Shown here in pieces: positions 60,230 through 64,000 of a stretch of DNA of 64,000 nt. Both the position numbers and the translations under genes were made by a program. The DNA is taken from assembly GCA_019137255.1 (NCBI GenBank), contig WPDH01000098.1, positions 33,822 through 97,821 on the forward strand, in the 5' to 3' direction. This DNA comes from Corinectria fuckeliana (Eukaryota > Ascomycota > Sordariomycetes > Hypocreales > Nectriaceae). The first letter of the stretch is position 1. Each line of letters opens with the position of its first letter. Under the pieces are notes generated by a model, which saw nothing but the letters and a program-made list of their open reading frames with translations, was not told the DNA's origin and did no database searches.

Positions 60230-60740
60230 TATATAATTAAACTAAAAAAAGGTAAGATATTACCTTATAGACTCTTATACTCTTATAATAAAAAGTAGTA
60301 AAAGGTCTTTTATAAGTATATTACTAAGAATATTATAAGTGAGCATATTAGCCTTTTAGTTAGTAAGACTAGGTTTTTAGTCTTATTTATACTAAAAAAG
60401 AATAGGATTTTATAGCTTTATATAGATTATTAAGGTCTAAATAAGATTACTATTAAGAATTATTACTTACTACCTTTAATTAAAAACTTACTAGACTATC
60501 TTATAAGTATATAATAAATCTTAAAAATTAATTTATAAGATATATACTATTAGATTTAGATTAAGCTAAAAGATTACTAGAAGATTACTTTTAGAACTTA
60601 TTATAAGTATTTTAAGTATAATATTATATTATTTAGGCTAATAAACACGCTTATAATATTTTAAGTGTATATTTACTAAGTGTTAGCTAGTATACTAAAT
60701 ATAGTTTATATTATATATTTAGATAATATTCTAATTTACT
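60230..60740 (+). pseudogene. Ty3/gypsy reverse transcriptase remnant, plus strand
   Basis: Retains the RT blocks YIDY-x-GLNKITIKN-x-Y-x-LPLI (about 60420-60490), a degenerate FRT-x-Y-x-YFKYN block (about 60590-60630), and the catalytic strand YLDN at 60716-60727. The second aspartate of YLDD is Asn there (GAT to AAT). Many TAG/TAA stops. Confidence 0.8.
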
Positions 60741-62499
60741 TAATAACCTAAGATTAATATATAAAAAATATATAAAAAGTGCTAAAAAGATTATAAAGCT
60801 TTTAGCTATATATAAAGCTGTTAAAGTGTATTTTTTACTAGTAAGAAGTTAAGTTTCTAAGCTATATAATAACTTAAAAAGGTATTAAAATAAAGCTAAG
60901 TAAAGTCTATATAGTTAATAAGTAGCTAACTCTACTAAGCTTTAAAAATATATAGGTGTTTTTAGAGTTTTATAATTTCTACTAAAAGTTTATTTATAAA
61001 TACTTAAAGATTATAAGACCTTTTATAGTAATACTAAAAGATAGTTAAAATAAGTGTAAAACTAGAGAGTTTACTTAGATAAATAAAAAGAAAGTAGTAT
61101 TTTAAAAGCTAAAAAGAGTATTCTACTTAGTGACTATTTTTTAACACTAGAACTTAAAATATAAGTTAAGAGTTAAAATAAATATATTTAGTATAGTTAT
61201 ATTAGGTATTCTTTTCTAACTGTTTAAGAATTAATAGCACCTAGTAGTATACTAGTCTAAAAAACTCTTAGAGGAGGAGTAATACTAGGCTACTAGCTAG
61301 TAAGAGCTGTTAGCTATTATTAAGAGTTTAAAATATTAGAGCTACTACCTTTTAGGGCTTAAAAATAAGTTTATACTGTTAATAGACTATATAGCTTTTA
61401 TAAGTGTTATAAAAGTATTAGTAAGAGACCTTTAAGAAAGGCTTACTAAATAAGTATATAAATTAACACTTTTTAACTTTAATATTAAGTACTAGCTAGG
61501 TAAGATAAACCTAGTAGACAGCTTATTATAAAGGCTAAATTATATAGTAAGAGAGATCTTATATATAAATATACTTTTAACTTTAGTAGTAAAACTTAAG
61601 TTAGTAGAAAAGTTACTAAAAGACTTTTACTAAGTAATTATATAAGTCTCTAAAAGTATAAAAAATAAAATAGTTAATATATTTATTTAAGTTATATAAG
61701 CTAGTCTTAAAGATAAGCTTATTACTATTTTAGCTATTACCACTTAGGCTAAGTAAGCTAAAAGTAAACTACTTAAAGACTTAACAACTAGATAATAACT
61801 ATTAGCTAAGCTAAGTTTATAAGAGATACTTTTAGTAACTATAATAGTTATTTTAGACTAATATATTTCCTGCCTAGTTATAAAAAGGCTTATAAAAAGA
61901 GAGATAGCCTTTCTTAATTAGCTTTTAAGTAAACTAAAAGAGCTAGTATAAGAATTATAAGAGGGAGATTAATTTTACTAATAATAGTTAGTAAAGGTTT
62001 ATAATACTATAAGAGGAGCTTACTACTATAATAAGTAAAAAATACTATTTTTTAAAAAAAGACTAGTTATTTTAAAAGAATATATAATAAGAAGAGAAAT
62101 CTTTTACTAATATTATAATAACTCTTATATAAGATATATAAGAGTAGTAAAAACCTTAGATCTTATTATATATAAATTCTATTAGAACTAAATCTTAAAT
62201 AATATAAAAGACTATACTCTAAGATACTAATATTACTAGGGCGCTTATATACTAAGATATAAGCCTTATAAGAAGCTATAATCCCTATTAATACCTGCTT
62301 ACTCTTTTTAAGAAATTAGTATTAACTTTATTATAAGACTACTAAAAAGTGCCTAAGCTAATAGTAAGAAATATAATATTATACTAGTGATTATATACTA
62401 TATAATAAAGTATATACTTTTTATTTTTATAAAGAAGATACTTAATATAGTAGAAATAGTATAGCTCTTATATAAATATATTAAGTGTAAATATAGTTT

Positions 62500-62700
62500 A
62501 CCTAAAGAGATTATTAGTAATAAAAATAAGCTATTTATAAGCAAGTTTTAAAAAGACCTAATAAAAGAATAAGTAACTTATTAGTAGCTATCTACTATAT
62601 ATTATTTATAAATAGATAGATAGATAAAAAGAACTAACTAAGCTATTAAGAAATACTTTTAAGTGTATACTAATAATAGCTTATACTAATAGATAGCTTA
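62500..62700 (+). pseudogene. Ty3/gypsy integrase remnant
   Basis: Translated fragments IISNKNKLFISKF and then a degenerate Y-x8-KRTNxAIKKY block follow the conserved integrase order around the second catalytic Asp and the Glu-containing QTERxNQ region. The catalytic Asp position reads Asn. Confidence 0.7.
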
Positions 62701-63229
62701 GCTCCTAAAAGTAGCCTTTACTTATAATAATAATACTTATTATACTATTAGGGTTTCTCTTATATAAGCTCTTTATAAATACTACCTAAGAGTTATAAAA
62801 TATACCTTAAAACACTTTAAGTTAAATATATAAGAAGTGTAAAAGCATATTAAGATACTTTACTAAGTATATACTAAAATAGAGAAATAATAGCAGAAAA
62901 CTATAAAAAAACAGGCTAAATACTATAATAAGTAATATAACTTATAAGAATATAAGATTAGGCAAACTATTAGGCTATTAATAAGAAACTTCTAATTTAA
63001 GTATAAGAAGCTAGTATTAAAATTTATTAAGGTGGTAATAGTAGAAAAAATTAGCAAATAAGTATACTAAGTATATCTTTTAGAATAATACTAGTAAATA
63101 TATAATATTTTTCTAGTTAAACTTTTAGAACTATAGTTTAAAAAGTACTAACTAGGTATAAAAAAACTACTAAAACTGCCTAAACTAAAAGAAGAGGATA
63201 ATAAGTAAATATAATAGTTAGTGCTAACT

Positions 63230-63460
63230 CTATTAACACTTAATATAAGCCTTTAAGGCTTAACCTTAGGGCTTACCTAAATAGTAAGCTAGCAGCTCTT
63301 TTAAGAATACTAAATAAGCACTTACTAAATACTTATTAAGTAAAAGCTTTATAATATACTAATACCTACCTTTATAATCTTTATATTTATATCTTAGTAA
63401 GACTAACTCTTATAATCTTTTTACTTTTATACCCTACCTAAGTTACTAGTATATAATATA
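63230..63460 (+). repeat. 3' LTR of gypsy element (approximate)
   Basis: Partner of 58,000-58,245. It is preceded by a purine-rich AAAAGAAGAGGATAATAAG tract (about 63188-63206) that could be the polypurine tract. Confidence 0.55.
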
Positions 63461-64000
63461 AAATAAGAGATTATATAAGATCCCTTATAAAGTATAGTAA
63501 GTATATAATAAGTATAAGATAACTATTAATAATAATAAATAAACTTATACTTACTAATTAGGTAGAGAAAGAGATTAATCTAATTAATACTCTTTTTATA
63601 AAGGAAAGACCCTCTTAAGAAATACCTCTTATACTAGACCTTATACTAAGCTAAGAGGTATTACTAGAAAGAATACTTTCTCTCTTATATAAAGCTAGGT
63701 TATAATAAGTACTAAAAGAGGACTTAAAGACTACTTATAGAGATTATAACCTTAATAAGAGAGAAACCCTAATATTAAATATATATAATAATAATAAGAA
63801 CTAATTATCTATATAATCCTAATTATATATAAGATAATAATCCTAATTAAGAACCTTCTTAGAATACTATTACTAAGTGATTAGCCTTAAGAAAGATACT
63901 TTAACCCTTTAGGAATTAGTCTTAATAATAGTATCTTAATAAGAAGAGAACTATAAAATATAAGAGAAAGATTATTAATTTTAGAAATAGCTACTTAAAA
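63461..64000. other. AT-rich repeat DNA at window edge
   Basis: The same RIP-type composition continues to the end of the window. No class can be assigned. Confidence 0.5.

Larger units (their letters stand above)
57985..63460 (+). mobile_element. RIP-mutated Ty3/gypsy retrotransposon, plus strand
   Basis: Two diverged, AT-shifted direct repeats (about 58,000-58,245 and 63,230-63,460) share the ordered landmarks AATACCTACC, CTAACTCTTATAAT and ACCTAAGT, and are read as the LTRs. Between them, plus-strand fragments run in gypsy order, RT then integrase. Element length is about 5.5 kb. Limits are uncertain by tens of bases because RIP has blurred the ends, and no target duplication was established. 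Confidence 0.7.

Noticed and set aside
46620..64000. Centromere
   Set aside because: The composition fits, but only an edge is visible and sequence alone cannot separate a centromere from other RIP heterochromatin. Kept only as a testable idea.
1..64000. CRISPR array, rRNA operon or prokaryotic-type system
   Set aside because: No regularly spaced repeats or rRNA landmarks were seen. All genes are intron-containing fungal types.

Overview
This window is nuclear DNA from a filamentous ascomycete (Pezizomycotina, probably a Sordariomycete). The genes have short introns of about 49-350 nt with GTRNGT donors, CTNAC-type branch sites and CAG/TAG acceptors. Several families are typical of filamentous fungi (fungal Zn2Cys6 regulator, DHA2 MFS pump, PlsB-type acyltransferase). 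The repeats are wrecked by transitions in a way typical of repeat-induced point mutation (RIP): TpA-rich, TAG/TAA-riddled, with C-to-T and G-to-A differences between copies. Species cannot be told from the sequence.

Layout. 1-5.3 kb: gene-free DNA holding one 2.68-kb decayed DNA transposon (969-3646) with 45-bp perfect inverted ends and an 8-bp target duplication. 5.3-32.4 kb: a GC-normal gene island. In order: Emw1/TTC27 TPR protein (+), a four-exon GYF-domain (Smy2/GIGYF-like) protein (-), an uncertain multi-exon membrane protein (-), RNase P/MRP subunit Pop4 (-), a PlsB/GNPAT-type acyltransferase ending in a peroxisomal signal (+), pantothenate synthetase (-), a DHA2 drug/metabolite exporter (-), an aldehyde dehydrogenase (+), an unrecognised 254-aa fungal protein (+) and the ASTRA subunit Asa1 (-). 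32.7-39.3 kb: a complete but RIP-destroyed Ty1/copia element (165-bp LTRs, ATTAC duplication) that landed inside a ~212-bp mariner-like MITE. 39.3-46.6 kb: a second small gene island with a Zn2Cys6 transcription factor (+) and a TTC1-like TPR co-chaperone (-). 46.6-64 kb: an uninterrupted AT-rich block of RIP-mutated LTR retrotransposons (a minus-strand Ty3/gypsy remnant, then a plus-strand Ty3/gypsy copy with both LTRs). Near its left edge is a ~350-nt less-mutated segment that folds into a chain of perfect stem-loops.

The genes are mostly conserved housekeeping functions (translation control, tRNA processing, lipid and vitamin synthesis, PIKK-complex assembly, chaperone work) and do not form a visible metabolic cluster. 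The main non-routine signals are in the repeats: the polarised RIP pattern over the copia LTRs, the nested MITE/copia insertion, and the stem-loop chain at 46.76-47.12 kb. Exon boundaries were derived by hand from splice consensus and reading-frame continuity. Functional calls rest on family recognition without a database search.
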